From Reinekea blandensis MED297 (GTDB taxonomy: Bacteria > Pseudomonadota > Gammaproteobacteria > Pseudomonadales > Natronospirillaceae): a DNA stretch of 64,000 nucleotides. Made by a program: the position numbers and the translations under genes. This document shows, in pieces, positions 35,123-43,905 of the stretch. The DNA is taken from assembly GCF_000153185.1 (NCBI RefSeq), contig NZ_CH724151.1, positions 263,154 to 327,153 of the forward strand. The letters are read 5' to 3'. Below the pieces are notes generated by a model that saw nothing but the letters and a program-made list of their open reading frames with translations, was not told the DNA's origin and searched no databases. Every line of letters starts with the position of its first letter. Within the stretch, counting starts at the first letter, position 1.

Positions 35123-38100
35123 ATGCGTAAAACCAAGACTCTGTTACAGGTGTCCGCGCTTGCGCTTGCCGTCGGTTTAACGGCTTGCAATAAAGACGAC
35201 AGCAACACCTGCACACCTCCCGAAACGCTCAATAGCGCCGGAGTGTGTGTAAACCCTGACGGGGCCGACTCGCTCATTCAACCCGCTGCGAATCAGGCCG
35301 TCATCTACTACAAACGACAGGACGGCGACTACGATGGTTGGGGTCTGCACCTTTGGGGAGATCAGATGGACGAAGAAGGCATCACCTGGAGTGAACCTTT
35401 GGCTCATGACGGTGTGCACCCACTCTATGGCGCCTACTATCTTGTCGACCTTACCGATGAAAACTGGACGGAATTTAATTTCATTGTGCACAAGGGCGAT
35501 GAAAAAGACATTGGCGGCGGTGACCTGACGTTCCTGCGCTCCGAATTTGGCACCGATGTCTTTGCGTTCCAGGGAGTTGCCAATCTGTTCCCGGACCCGA
35601 TTGAGGAAATTCCGGTCACGCTGTCCGGGGCGTCGGCACACTTTATTGATGTCACCGGTAATGAAGGCGCCGCCATCCTGTTCGATGCCAGAGTCACCTC
35701 GAACCGCATCAGCCTCTGGCATTCCCCGAGTGCGTCATTGCAGTTCAACGAAGACGAAAAAGCGATTTCCGGCGGGGATGAGTTCGTGCTGGCCACCGAG
35801 CCAATGACCAGCGATCAGGCAGAAGCCTATCCACACCTGGCCGATCTTGATGGTTTCTGGATCGACGCCACTGACAGCGAAGCAAAGGCTTTACTGAAAG
35901 GTCAGCTTTGGGTATCCGAAACCAATGCCGATGGCGAAGTATTGCAGGTGACTCGGGTACAGACTCCCAACGTTCTTGATAATCTGTATTACACGGCGGC
36001 GAAGGACGCTACGCTGGGCGCCTGGACGACCACCGGTTCAACCGAGTTTGCGTTGTGGGCGCCAACAGCCACCGACGTGGACGTTTTGGTTTATGACAGC
36101 CCCGTGGACATGACGCCGGAACGTTTTAACCTGACCGAAAATACCGACAGCGGTATCTGGCATGTGAACACCAGCGAAGACCTCCTCGGTCACTACTACC
36201 TTTATGAGTTGACTGTCTTCCATCACGAAACGGATGCCATTGAAACGCTGACCGTGACCGACCCTTATAGCCTGAGTCTGTCCGAAAACTCCCTGTTCTC
36301 TCAGGTAGTCGACCTGGATGATCCAAGCTTGAAACCCGTTGGCTGGACCGTCGATAAAAGCTTTGCTGATGTCAGCCATCCTGAGGACATCTCTGTTTAT
36401 GAAACCCACATTCGCGATCTCTCCATTTGGGATTCCGCCGGTACTGACGCCTACGATGGCAAGTTCAAAGCGTTCACCGAATCTGCCCGTGAGTCCATGA
36501 CCCATTTGAGTGAACTGCGCACAGCCGGTATGACTGCCATACAGGTACTGCCGGCGTTTGACATCGCCACCATTGATGAAGACGACACCATGCGAGTCGA
36601 CATCACCGATACCCTGGCCAATTACTGTGCTCTGAGTACCGCTGCCGAAGCGAAGGCTCTGGCACTGTCATTGAACTGCGATACCACGATCATTCAGGAC
36701 GCCCTCGCAACGTTCGACACCAGTACCGGTGAGGCACAGGATTTTTACAGCCATCTGCGCGGCGTTGACTCCTTTAACTGGGGTTACGATCCGTTCCACT
36801 ACACGGTCCCGGAAGGCTCCTATGCGACCGATGCCGAAGGCTCTGCACGCATTCTGGAGTTCCGTGAAATGGTGGAAGCCCTGCATGATATGGACTACAT
36901 GGTCATCATGGATGTGGTGTACAACCACACCAATGCCAGCGGTCTGCACGAGAAATCCGTTTTAGACAAAATTGTCCCCGGCTACTATCACCGTCGCGAT
37001 CTGGCATCCGGCGTGGTTCTGAAAGATTCCTGCTGTGACGATACAGCCACCGAACACAAGATGATGGCAAAGCTGATGACCGATTCTCTGGTTACCTGGG
37101 CACGTGATTATCAGATCGATGGTTTCCGTTTCGACCTCATGGGCCTGCAAAGCATGACCGCCATGCAAGAGGCACTTGCCGCCGTGGAAGACGTTAACCC
37201 GGATGTATATTTTTACGGCGAGGGTTGGGACTATGGCGCTGCAGGTACCAATGGTCGCGGCACCAACGCATCGCAATCCAACATTGCCGGTTCAGGCATC
37301 GGTACTTTCACAGATCGCCTGCGTGATGGCGTTCGAGGCGGCAGCCCCTTCGACAACATGGACGGCGAAGAGCAAACGCTCCGACGCAATCAGGGCTTGA
37401 GCAACAGTGCGGTTCCGAACGAACTGAACCTGATCGGGTCCGTCGACCCGGATTCTGGAACAGCTGACGATGATGGCCTGACGCCGGATCAGGAACTGGA
37501 GCTTAATGTCCTGAAAAATACTGACCTGGTGCGTGCCGGACTGGCTGGTAACCTCAAAACCTTTGGCTTTGAAAACTACGAAGGTAACAACGTGCTCGGT
37601 ACCGGAGTGGATTACAATGGTAGCCCAGCCGCCTATGCTGACGATCCACAGGAAATCGTCAACTACGTATCGAAACACGATAACCAGACGCTGTGGGACA
37701 TCATTGCTTACAAAGCCGACTTGACGGTCACCAGTGAGCAACGAGCTCGCATGCAAGCCATTGCGGTTGCCACCAGTGCCTTTGCACAGGGTGTACCGTT
37801 CTACCACATGGGTGTCGATCTGCTGCGTTCCAAGTCGATGGAACGCGACTCCTATGATTCCGGCGACTGGTTCAACAAAGTCGATTTTGCCGTCGGTGCC
37901 GACAGTAACTGGAACGTAGGCTTACCACGCAAAGACAAAGACGAAAGCAATTGGGACTTCATCAAAACGGTCATCGCCGATACCGATGCCGACCCAACGC
38001 CGACCGATGTTGCTTGGATGCGCGCGCAGTTCAAAGAAATGTTAACCATCCGAAAAGACAGTCCTTTGTTCCGTTTAACCACGGCCGACGAGATCAAGGG

Positions 38101-39391
38101 CCGCGTTGCCTTCCACAACACCGGTGAGAATCAGACACCGGGCGTCATTGCCATGTCGATCGACGACGGCGCCAGTGCTCCGTCTAACCTCGATGATCAG
38201 TACGATGCGATTGTGGTCGTCTTCAACTACACGAACACGTCTCAGGACGTTGTCGTCGAAGGGGCCGCGAACTTCACGCAACATGCAGCGCAATCTGAAA
38301 CCAGTGGTGTTAGTTTCAACGCAGCAGCGGCAGAGGGTCCGACCTTCACGGTTCCGGCATTGACCGCCGCCGTGTTTGTAGCCGCCGAAGGTGATCTGAC
38401 AGCTGGCCTTCCGGCCGGAGATGTTGCGCCGTTTGGCGAAACGACCCTCTACGCCCGCGGCTCATTCGCTGATTGGGGATCGGTTTTTGACGGTTACTAT
38501 GCCGGTGAAGGTGTTTATAAGTTTGCCGTTAATATCGGCACCGCTGGAAGTCATTCGTTCCGTTTTGCCGATGCCGACTGGAGCAACAGCACCAATGCGG
38601 ACAGCTTTACCAATGGTGCCGGCTCCGCGTTTACGTTGAGCGCAGAGGGAGGTGATGATAATAACTTTGGCTTCACTGTGGCTGAAGGTGAACCGGGTGA
38701 CTATGAGTTCGTCCTTGACCTGAGTGGTGCCGTGCCGGAAATCACCATCCTCGAGAAAGACTACGCCCTTGCCAATGATGTTTATGTTCGGGGTTCGATC
38801 ACCGATGCGTCGTGGAATCCGGTCGCGGAAGGGTTGTTCAACTATAACGGTGCGGGTGAGTATTCGGTGTCGATCGATGCAACCGCCGACAGCTATGCTT
38901 TTAAAATTGCTGACGTCAGCTGGACCAACGGCACCAACTTTGGCGCAGGCACCGTGGCTGACGTCACCTTAGGTGAGACCATGCTTCTCGATGGCACAGA
39001 TGACATCAACATCACCATTGGTGAAGATGGGTACTACGCATTCATTCTCGATACGATGAAGAGCCTCAGCACACCGGAGTTGACCGTACATCAATACGTT
39101 GCCTTCTTGCGTGGCAGTATGAATGGTTGGGGAACTGACGATCAGCTGGTGTACCAGGGCAATGCTGTCTTCAGCATCACCAAGACCTTAACGGCTGGGA
39201 CCTACCAGTTCAAAATCGGCGATGCGGATTGGGATCGGGTTAACTTGGGATTTGGTACCGATACGACCGGCAGCGAGCTTGCACTGACGGATAACAGTGG
39301 CAACTTTGAAGTCGTCATCCCGGCCGATGGTGACTATGTGTTCACGGTCGATGCGGCCAACACTCTGGTGACGGTGACTACTGCACCCTAA
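35123..39391 (+). CDS. pulA: type I pullulanase lipoprotein (GH13, CBM41-like and CBM48-like)
   Basis: Surface debranching enzyme, 1422 residues, cleaving alpha-1,6 links of pullulan and amylopectin. Lipobox LTAC (Cys22). Domains in order are a CBM41-like domain (about 52-150, VIYYKRQDGDYDGWGLHLWGD), a pullulanase N2 region, a CBM48-like domain (about 285-395, FALWAPTATDVDVLVYD) and the GH13 barrel. Within the barrel lie FNWGYDPFHY (type I pullulanase signature, YNWGYDP with Y to F), VYNHTNASG, DGFRFDLMGLQS (nucleophile), YFYGEGWDYG (acid/base) and SKHDNQTLWD. The C-terminus (about 1100-1422) adds three RGSxxxW...F-x-x-(A/G)D-x-x-W modules shared with the amylases. 74 bases after the GH13 gene, so probably co-transcribed. 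Confidence 0.93.
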   Translation: MRKTKTLLQVSALALAVGLTACNKDDSNTCTPPETLNSAGVCVNPDGADSLIQPAANQAVIYYKRQDGDYDGWGLHLWGDQMDEEGITWSEPLAHDGVHPLYGAYYLVDLTDENWTEFNFIVHKGDEKDIGGGDLTFLRSEFGTDVFAFQGVANLFPDPIEEIPVTLSGASAHFIDVTGNEGAAILFDARVTSNRISLWHSPSASLQFNEDEKAISGGDEFVLATEPMTSDQAEAYPHLADLDGFWIDATDSEAKALLKGQLWVSETNADGEVLQVTRVQTPNVLDNLYYTAAKDATLGAWTTTGSTEFALWAPTATDVDVLVYDSPVDMTPERFNLTENTDSGIWHVNTSEDLLGHYYLYELTVFHHETDAIETLTVTDPYSLSLSENSLFSQVVDLDDPSLKPVGWTVDKSFADVSHPEDISVYETHIRDLSIWDSAGTDAYDGKFKAFTESARESMTHLSELRTAGMTAIQVLPAFDIATIDEDDTMRVDITDTLANYCALSTAAEAKALALSLNCDTTIIQDALATFDTSTGEAQDFYSHLRGVDSFNWGYDPFHYTVPEGSYATDAEGSARILEFREMVEALHDMDYMVIMDVVYNHTNASGLHEKSVLDKIVPGYYHRRDLASGVVLKDSCCDDTATEHKMMAKLMTDSLVTWARDYQIDGFRFDLMGLQSMTAMQEALAAVEDVNPDVYFYGEGWDYGAAGTNGRGTNASQSNIAGSGIGTFTDRLRDGVRGGSPFDNMDGEEQTLRRNQGLSNSAVPNELNLIGSVDPDSGTADDDGLTPDQELELNVLKNTDLVRAGLAGNLKTFGFENYEGNNVLGTGVDYNGSPAAYADDPQEIVNYVSKHDNQTLWDIIAYKADLTVTSEQRARMQAIAVATSAFAQGVPFYHMGVDLLRSKSMERDSYDSGDWFNKVDFAVGADSNWNVGLPRKDKDESNWDFIKTVIADTDADPTPTDVAWMRAQFKEMLTIRKDSPLFRLTTADEIKGRVAFHNTGENQTPGVIAMSIDDGASAPSNLDDQYDAIVVVFNYTNTSQDVVVEGAANFTQHAAQSETSGVSFNAAAAEGPTFTVPALTAAVFVAAEGDLTAGLPAGDVAPFGETTLYARGSFADWGSVFDGYYAGEGVYKFAVNIGTAGSHSFRFADADWSNSTNADSFTNGAGSAFTLSAEGGDDNNFGFTVAEGEPGDYEFVLDLSGAVPEITILEKDYALANDVYVRGSITDASWNPVAEGLFNYNGAGEYSVSIDATADSYAFKIADVSWTNGTNFGAGTVADVTLGETMLLDGTDDINITIGEDGYYAFILDTMKSLSTPELTVHQYVAFLRGSMNGWGTDDQLVYQGNAVFSITKTLTAGTYQFKIGDADWDRVNLGFGTDTTGSELALTDNSGNFEVVIPADGDYVFTVDAANTLVTVTTAP

Positions 39392-39417
39392 CGTTGGATA
39401 TCTAACGTAAGAAACAC

Positions 39418-39439
39418 AAAGCCCTCACCTGAGGGCTTT
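39418..39439. terminator. terminator after pullulanase, shared with DUF4180 gene
   Basis: Hairpin AAAGCCCTCA-CC-TGAGGGCTTT followed by a T-run, between convergent genes. Confidence 0.85.
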
Positions 39440-39441
39440 TT

Positions 39442-39771
39442 TTAGGCCTGACGAAACTCGATTGCGGTTCCGCGATTACACTCGCGAATGAAGTCACGTA
39501 GTGCGTTGCTTCTGATTTGTCGCCAGTCACCGATTACCGTCAACTGCATTCGATAATTCACAAACTTCTGCAAAATCTCACCGGCCAATCCGGTCTTGAG
39601 ATCAAAAAAGTCCGCACTGAAATGCAACTGCGAGGCAACCACACGACGGGCACCGAGATAGTCCGCATTAGCAATCAGATCCAGTCCATCATTCAGTGAA
39701 AATACCACGGCGGTATCGTCTAACAGTTCGGCCGATGGCGGTGATGTCTGAGCATTGAAACTCAATCTCAT
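39442..39771 (-). CDS. DUF4180 domain-containing protein
   Basis: A 109-residue cytosolic protein of unknown function. Family pattern seen: DGLDLIANADYLGARRVV, FFDLKTGLAGEILQKFVNYRMQLTVIGDW and LRDFIRECNRGTAIEF at the C-terminus, all where DUF4180 members have them. A GGAGG ribosome site lies eight bases before the ATG at 39771. It stands alone between the pullulanase and a repeat-bearing spacer. The fold is thought to resemble STAS-like proteins, but no activity is established. Confidence 0.85.
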   Translation of the reverse strand: MRLSFNAQTSPPSAELLDDTAVVFSLNDGLDLIANADYLGARRVVASQLHFSADFFDLKTGLAGEILQKFVNYRMQLTVIGDWRQIRSNALRDFIRECNRGTAIEFRQA

Positions 39772-39794
39772 GAGGCGCGCCTCCTATAGTGTCT

Positions 39795-39840
39795 TAGGGC
39801 CTGTTAACAGAATGGACAGAAACAGTGTTAACAGACCTTA
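39795..39840. repeat. dispersed repeat, inverted pair (copies 2 and 3)
   Basis: TAGGGCCTGTTAACA at 39795-39809 and the diverged reverse copy TGTTAACAGACCTTA at 39826-39840, with 16 bases between. The inner ATGGACA...GTGTTAACAG stretch also matches the flank of copy 1 at 25.65 kb, so the unit is about 46 bases. Confidence 0.7.
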
Positions 39841-39906
39841 GTGATTATTCACGAAAGAAAGGCAGAAACGACTGTCCTTAAAGGACCAGCCGCTCCTGCC
39901 GGTTCG

Positions 39907-40107
39907 CTATGGAGCGCGCGTCAGCACATTAGAGATAATAAACTCCTGTGCGCGAGGGGCATGCTCATGTACTCGACGATCGCTGCTGGCGTTATCTATG
40001 CCCAGGTCTCGTCGCAGGTGGTCGTTCAAATCGATCAACCGAACTTCGGCGCCACGGTTACGGGTAAACAAAATTCGGATTCGAGCGAAAGTTTTTAACA
40101 GGTTCAT
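39907..40107 (-). CDS. DUF1127 family small protein
   Basis: A 66-residue basic protein. The segment VRLIDLNDHLRRDLGIDNASSD resembles the DUF1127 core (L-x-x-L-x-D-x-x-L-x-D-I/L-G-I). Start: two adjacent ATGs at 40110 and 40107; GGAG is six bases from the second. The start codon and ribosome site are embedded in a predicted hairpin (40100-40138). Some DUF1127 proteins affect phosphate/carbon metabolism and RNA turnover in alphaproteobacteria; no role is known here. A 43-residue ORF lies upstream on the same strand. The family call rests on one short motif. Confidence 0.55.
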   Translation of the reverse strand: MNLLKTFARIRILFTRNRGAEVRLIDLNDHLRRDLGIDNASSDRRVHEHAPRAQEFIISNVLTRAP

Positions 40108-40138
40108 CATAAACTCCAAAAGTTTCAAATATGAACCT
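40100..40138 (-). promoter_or_regulatory. hairpin enclosing the DUF1127 ribosome-binding site
   Basis: In the minus-strand transcript, AGGTTCAT (40138-40131) pairs perfectly with ATGAACCT (40107-40100), which includes the start codon. The GGAG ribosome site lies in the enclosed loop, within a small AAACT/AGTTT inner stem. Confidence 0.5.
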
Positions 40139-40215
40139 TGGAACTCAGAACCGGGAAGAAAGGTATGGAAATTTTCGAACCGCTGCTGAATTCCGCGGTT
40201 CGATTAAAGTATGGT

Positions 40216-40347
40216 TTAAACGAATCGCGAGGTCGTTGCCAGATTTTCGACAACAGAAGTCATTGCCGGATTATTCGCAACAACAGACCAACCCTGACCA
40301 TTACAGGTCAGTTGCATGTCTTGTGCAGTATGCAAATACTTAGACAT
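40216..40347 (-). CDS. small ORF, 43 residues
   Basis: An open frame from the ATG at 40347 to the TAA at 40216-40218 encodes a 43-residue peptide beginning MSKYLHTAQDMQLTCNGQGW and ending ATTSRFV. AAGGA lies nine bases before the ATG, a good ribosome site for a spacer this poor in other signals. Composition is polar with few charges, one Cys and one Trp, and no signal peptide or membrane segment. It is 108 bases upstream of the DUF1127 gene on the same strand and may be its leader or partner. I do not know a family. Conservation would decide whether it is real. Confidence 0.45.
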   Translation of the reverse strand: MSKYLHTAQDMQLTCNGQGWSVVANNPAMTSVVENLATTSRFV

Positions 40348-40662
40348 AGGTTGTGATCCTTAAGTTGCGCGACCGACGTCGCCGTTCGTTTTTTATCAGC
40401 ATTCAGCCAATGTCAAAAAGACTACCACGACCTTGCAGAAAAACAAAGACTGTATTTCACTTTTTCTTCAAGCTAGGGCCTGTTAACACTCATTTCGAGA
40501 CGATAAATACAAACAACAAGCATCATTGTTCGCATGAAGCTCACAGAACACTGAATGGATAACAGATGAATTTCAGCGGCACAGCCTCTACTATGACAAG
40601 ACGGGTTCTACTCAAAAGATACCGATAAACAGTCACCACATTGGCTCCTTACAGGCTGAACT
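40348..40662. other. intergenic region upstream of recC
   Basis: The 315 bases hold one dispersed repeat (40474-40488) and, on the minus strand, a TTGACA hexamer (40416-40411) followed after 15 bases by TAAAAA, a possible promoter for the small ORF. No gene is supported, and no strong recC promoter stands out. Confidence 0.4.
40474..40488 (+). repeat. dispersed repeat, copy 4
   Basis: TAGGGCCTGTTAACA, identical to 39795-39809 and in the same orientation. The two direct copies flank the DUF1127/small-ORF segment. Confidence 0.7.
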
Positions 40663-43600
40663 ATGCTTTACACCTATCCTTCTAACCGGCTTGAAAATCT
40701 CGTCTTGGTGCTCGATACCCTGATGAACAACATCGGGTCCGAACCGCTGACGGCCGACGCCGTTCTGGTACAGCATCCGGGTATGCAGCATTGGCTAAGC
40801 ATGGAGCTGGCGAAACAATCCTCAAACCAACTGTGCATGAACATTACCTATCCGTTGCCGGTTCGTTATTTCTGGGATTTGATTCGTCTCATCTTAGGAC
40901 CGGACCGTGTTCCTGAACGATCAGTCTACACTCGCGAAATTCTTGCCTGGCGCCTTTACCACCTGCTGCAGCAAGACGCCATCACCGCAAATCCGTTAAT
41001 GCTCGAACCAAACCGCTACTGGCAGGAACAGCCAGCCTATTTACAGGACAGCCGTCGGTTTCAGTTGGCGGAACAGCTCGCGGACCTGTATGAACAGTAT
41101 CTGATGTATCGCCCGGATTGGATTGAACACTGGCAAGAGTCACCGGCCGAGCATTGGCAGGCCCTGCTGTGGAAAGCGCTGGTGGATGAAGATCCACAAC
41201 ACCCGCTGGCACTGATGCGCGAAGCGTCCCGTCGCCTGAGTCATCCGGCCCAGCCTTTACCGAGCCATTTTTTTGTTTTCGGGATTAACTCATTGGCGCC
41301 GATCTGGCTGGACTTTCTCAGCCACCTGGCCCGCAGTACCGATACCGACATTCACATTCTCTATCTCAACCCGAGTGCAGAACACTGGGATCAGTTGCAT
41401 ACGGAAAAACAGGCTTTAAAAACCCGACTTCGTCAGCAGCAATCGGCGCAGCAACGGGCCAGTTGGATCGATGACGATGCGCTCTTTACCGACGAAGCCG
41501 ACAACCCCTTGTTGACCAGCCTTGGCCAGCAGGGTCAGGTGTTTGTCCGACAGTTGTCAGACAAAGCCGATTACGACGCTCAGGCGTTTTCCGCGCCTGA
41601 GGCCGAGACCCAACTGCAAACGTTGCAACGGGACTTACTGACATTGCACGATGCGCGAAGCCAACCGCATACGCTCGATCATGACGGCACCTTAATGATC
41701 AGCAGCGCGCACAGCGCCTTCCGCGAAGTCCAGGGCCTGCACGACTGGTTGTTGCATCGGTTTAATGCCGACCCGACCCTGACGCCGAAAGATGTCTTGG
41801 TCATGTGTCCGAATGTGGAAGACTACGCGCCCTTTGTACAGGCTGTGTTTTCCCGAAGCTTTGCTGAACTTTCCGAAGCCGTGCCACCGCTGCCCTGCTC
41901 CATCGCGGACCGCAACCTGAAAGATGCTGACCCCACCGTCGCCGCCTTTCTTGAACTATTGAGCCTGCCAGACACCCGCTTCGAAGTCAGCCGACTGATC
42001 AGCTGGCTACGGATACCCGCCATTGCCGACAAGTTCAATCTCAGTGCCGATGACCTGCAACGCATTACCCGTTGGCTGGAACGGGCAAACATTCACTGGG
42101 GGCTCGATGGCCAACATAAAGCACAGTGGACCGGGCAGGAATGCACCGATCACTTTACCTGGAAGCAAGGCCTTGACCGGTTACTGCTGGGGTTTGCCTA
42201 TGGTGACCACGACGCCTTTGTTCATGATGAACTGCTGCTGCACGATGTCGAAGGCGCCGATGCGCTGATTCTCGGACGACTCACATCGATCATTGAACAG
42301 CTGCAAAACATTCGTTCAGATCTGACCCGAGCCAGAACCCCCTCGGCTTGGCAAAGCTATCTGATCGATCAACTGCAGATTGCCATGCTCTCGACACAGT
42401 CGGCTTACGAACGCAGCAATCAATCGATCCTGAAAGCCATCAACGATTTCACCGAGTTTGCCAACAAGGCCAACCTTGAACAGACCGATCTGCCGCTGTC
42501 GGTGGTTCGTTACGTGTTAGAGAACGCATTTGCCAGTCCGGAGCAAACCGGCAGTCAGTTTATGACCGGTCAGATTACCGTGTGCTCAATGGTGCCCATG
42601 CGCTCCATTCCGTTTCGGGTGGTGGCCATACTCGGACTGAACGATGGTGATTTCCCACGTAACCGCCCCCCGCTCGGATTCGATCTGATGGCACAACAAC
42701 CACCGAGACTGGGCGATCGCTCACGCCGGGGCGATGACCGGTATCTGTTTTTGGAAGCCCTGCTCTCGGCTCGCGATCATCTGTACCTGAGTTATCAGGG
42801 CTTTGACATCCGGAAGAATGAAGCGCGTCCACCGTCATTGGTTCTGGAAGAATTGTTCAGTTATCTCGAACGTGGTTATGGCTTTGAACGAGCCCGACAT
42901 ATCCGACAACTGCCTTTGCAGCCCTTCAGCCCGAAAAACTATCAGGGCGAATATCCGTCGTTTAACGATCAGTGGATTCATTTGCAACGCCCCGAGCCTG
43001 AACAGGAGTTACTTAACCTCTTACCCGCAACGGACCTCAGTCCCTCCGAGTCGATCCACGACTGGGTGAAGTTTTTCAGCCACCCGGCCAGGGCATTCTG
43101 TGAGCAGCGCCTGGGGTTGTACCTGAACAACACAACAACTGAAAACCTCGAAGACAGCGAACCGTTCACGCTAAACCATCTGGATCGCTATCAGTTGCAG
43201 ACAGAGACGGTGTCGGCACTGTTGAACCAAGAGTCCCCGGACGTGTTGATTCAGCAGGCCAAAGCCGCCAGTGCTTTTCCGTTGAGCGACCTGGCACTGA
43301 CAACCGCCGAAACCTGGCAACAACAAGCCGCCTCCTTTACCGATCTGGTGCGGGCCGAAGGTGCCGATCGGATCGAATATCGGCCGGTTACCTTACAAAC
43401 CGCAGACTGGTCTCTCAGTGGTGTGCTGCCCATTATTGATAACCAACAACTGCTCAGCTGGCGACTGGCGAACGCCAAAGGCCGTGACATTCTGCAACTG
43501 TGGCTCATGCATCTGCTGGCCAACTCACAAAAGCCCACACACAGTCGTGGCCTCTATCGTGGACGCGATGAGAAAGTGGAACAGTTCGATCTCGCGCCCA

Positions 43601-43905
43601 TTGAGGATGCCACGAGCCTGCTCAATGACCTGTATCGACAGTGGCAACAGGGATTACAGGAGCCGTCGGTATTACACAGTGACTGGCTGCCGCTGTATCT
43701 GTCTGACCCGACGAATGAGAAAAAATTCTGGCAGATCTGGGACGACAATTTCAACCACCGTGGCTTGCGGTACGACCCTTACATCGATTTTTGCTTTCAA
43801 CAGATGCCGGACCCACAAACGACGATGGATGACATGGACCGCCGCTACGGCATGCTGAAAAACAACCTTGTGCAAACCCAGTTGGAGGATGTCCTGGATG
43901 TCTGA
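40663..43905 (+). CDS. recC: exodeoxyribonuclease V subunit gamma (RecC)
   Basis: Chi-recognition subunit of the RecBCD helicase-nuclease, which processes double-strand breaks and degrades foreign linear DNA. The 1080 residues match the family (about 1050-1160). It is recognised from the N-terminus MLYTYPSNRLENLVLVLDTL, VLVQHPGMQHWLSMELA (about 37-53), DVLVMCPNVEDYAPFVQAVF in the helicase-like domain, and GQITVCSMVPMRSIPFRVVAILGLNDGDFPR (about 640-670), the strongest RecC signature. It is first of recC-recB-recD, overlapping recB by 8 bases. Unlike E. coli, no ptrA gene lies between recC and recB. Confidence 0.95.
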   Translation: MLYTYPSNRLENLVLVLDTLMNNIGSEPLTADAVLVQHPGMQHWLSMELAKQSSNQLCMNITYPLPVRYFWDLIRLILGPDRVPERSVYTREILAWRLYHLLQQDAITANPLMLEPNRYWQEQPAYLQDSRRFQLAEQLADLYEQYLMYRPDWIEHWQESPAEHWQALLWKALVDEDPQHPLALMREASRRLSHPAQPLPSHFFVFGINSLAPIWLDFLSHLARSTDTDIHILYLNPSAEHWDQLHTEKQALKTRLRQQQSAQQRASWIDDDALFTDEADNPLLTSLGQQGQVFVRQLSDKADYDAQAFSAPEAETQLQTLQRDLLTLHDARSQPHTLDHDGTLMISSAHSAFREVQGLHDWLLHRFNADPTLTPKDVLVMCPNVEDYAPFVQAVFSRSFAELSEAVPPLPCSIADRNLKDADPTVAAFLELLSLPDTRFEVSRLISWLRIPAIADKFNLSADDLQRITRWLERANIHWGLDGQHKAQWTGQECTDHFTWKQGLDRLLLGFAYGDHDAFVHDELLLHDVEGADALILGRLTSIIEQLQNIRSDLTRARTPSAWQSYLIDQLQIAMLSTQSAYERSNQSILKAINDFTEFANKANLEQTDLPLSVVRYVLENAFASPEQTGSQFMTGQITVCSMVPMRSIPFRVVAILGLNDGDFPRNRPPLGFDLMAQQPPRLGDRSRRGDDRYLFLEALLSARDHLYLSYQGFDIRKNEARPPSLVLEELFSYLERGYGFERARHIRQLPLQPFSPKNYQGEYPSFNDQWIHLQRPEPEQELLNLLPATDLSPSESIHDWVKFFSHPARAFCEQRLGLYLNNTTTENLEDSEPFTLNHLDRYQLQTETVSALLNQESPDVLIQQAKAASAFPLSDLALTTAETWQQQAASFTDLVRAEGADRIEYRPVTLQTADWSLSGVLPIIDNQQLLSWRLANAKGRDILQLWLMHLLANSQKPTHSRGLYRGRDEKVEQFDLAPIEDATSLLNDLYRQWQQGLQEPSVLHSDWLPLYLSDPTNEKKFWQIWDDNFNHRGLRYDPYIDFCFQQMPDPQTTMDDMDRRYGMLKNNLVQTQLEDVLDV

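Noticed and set aside
39841-40356. Several plus-strand open frames in the spacer before recC
   Set aside because: They overlap the better-supported minus-strand small ORF and DUF1127 gene, have no ribosome sites, and show low-complexity composition.
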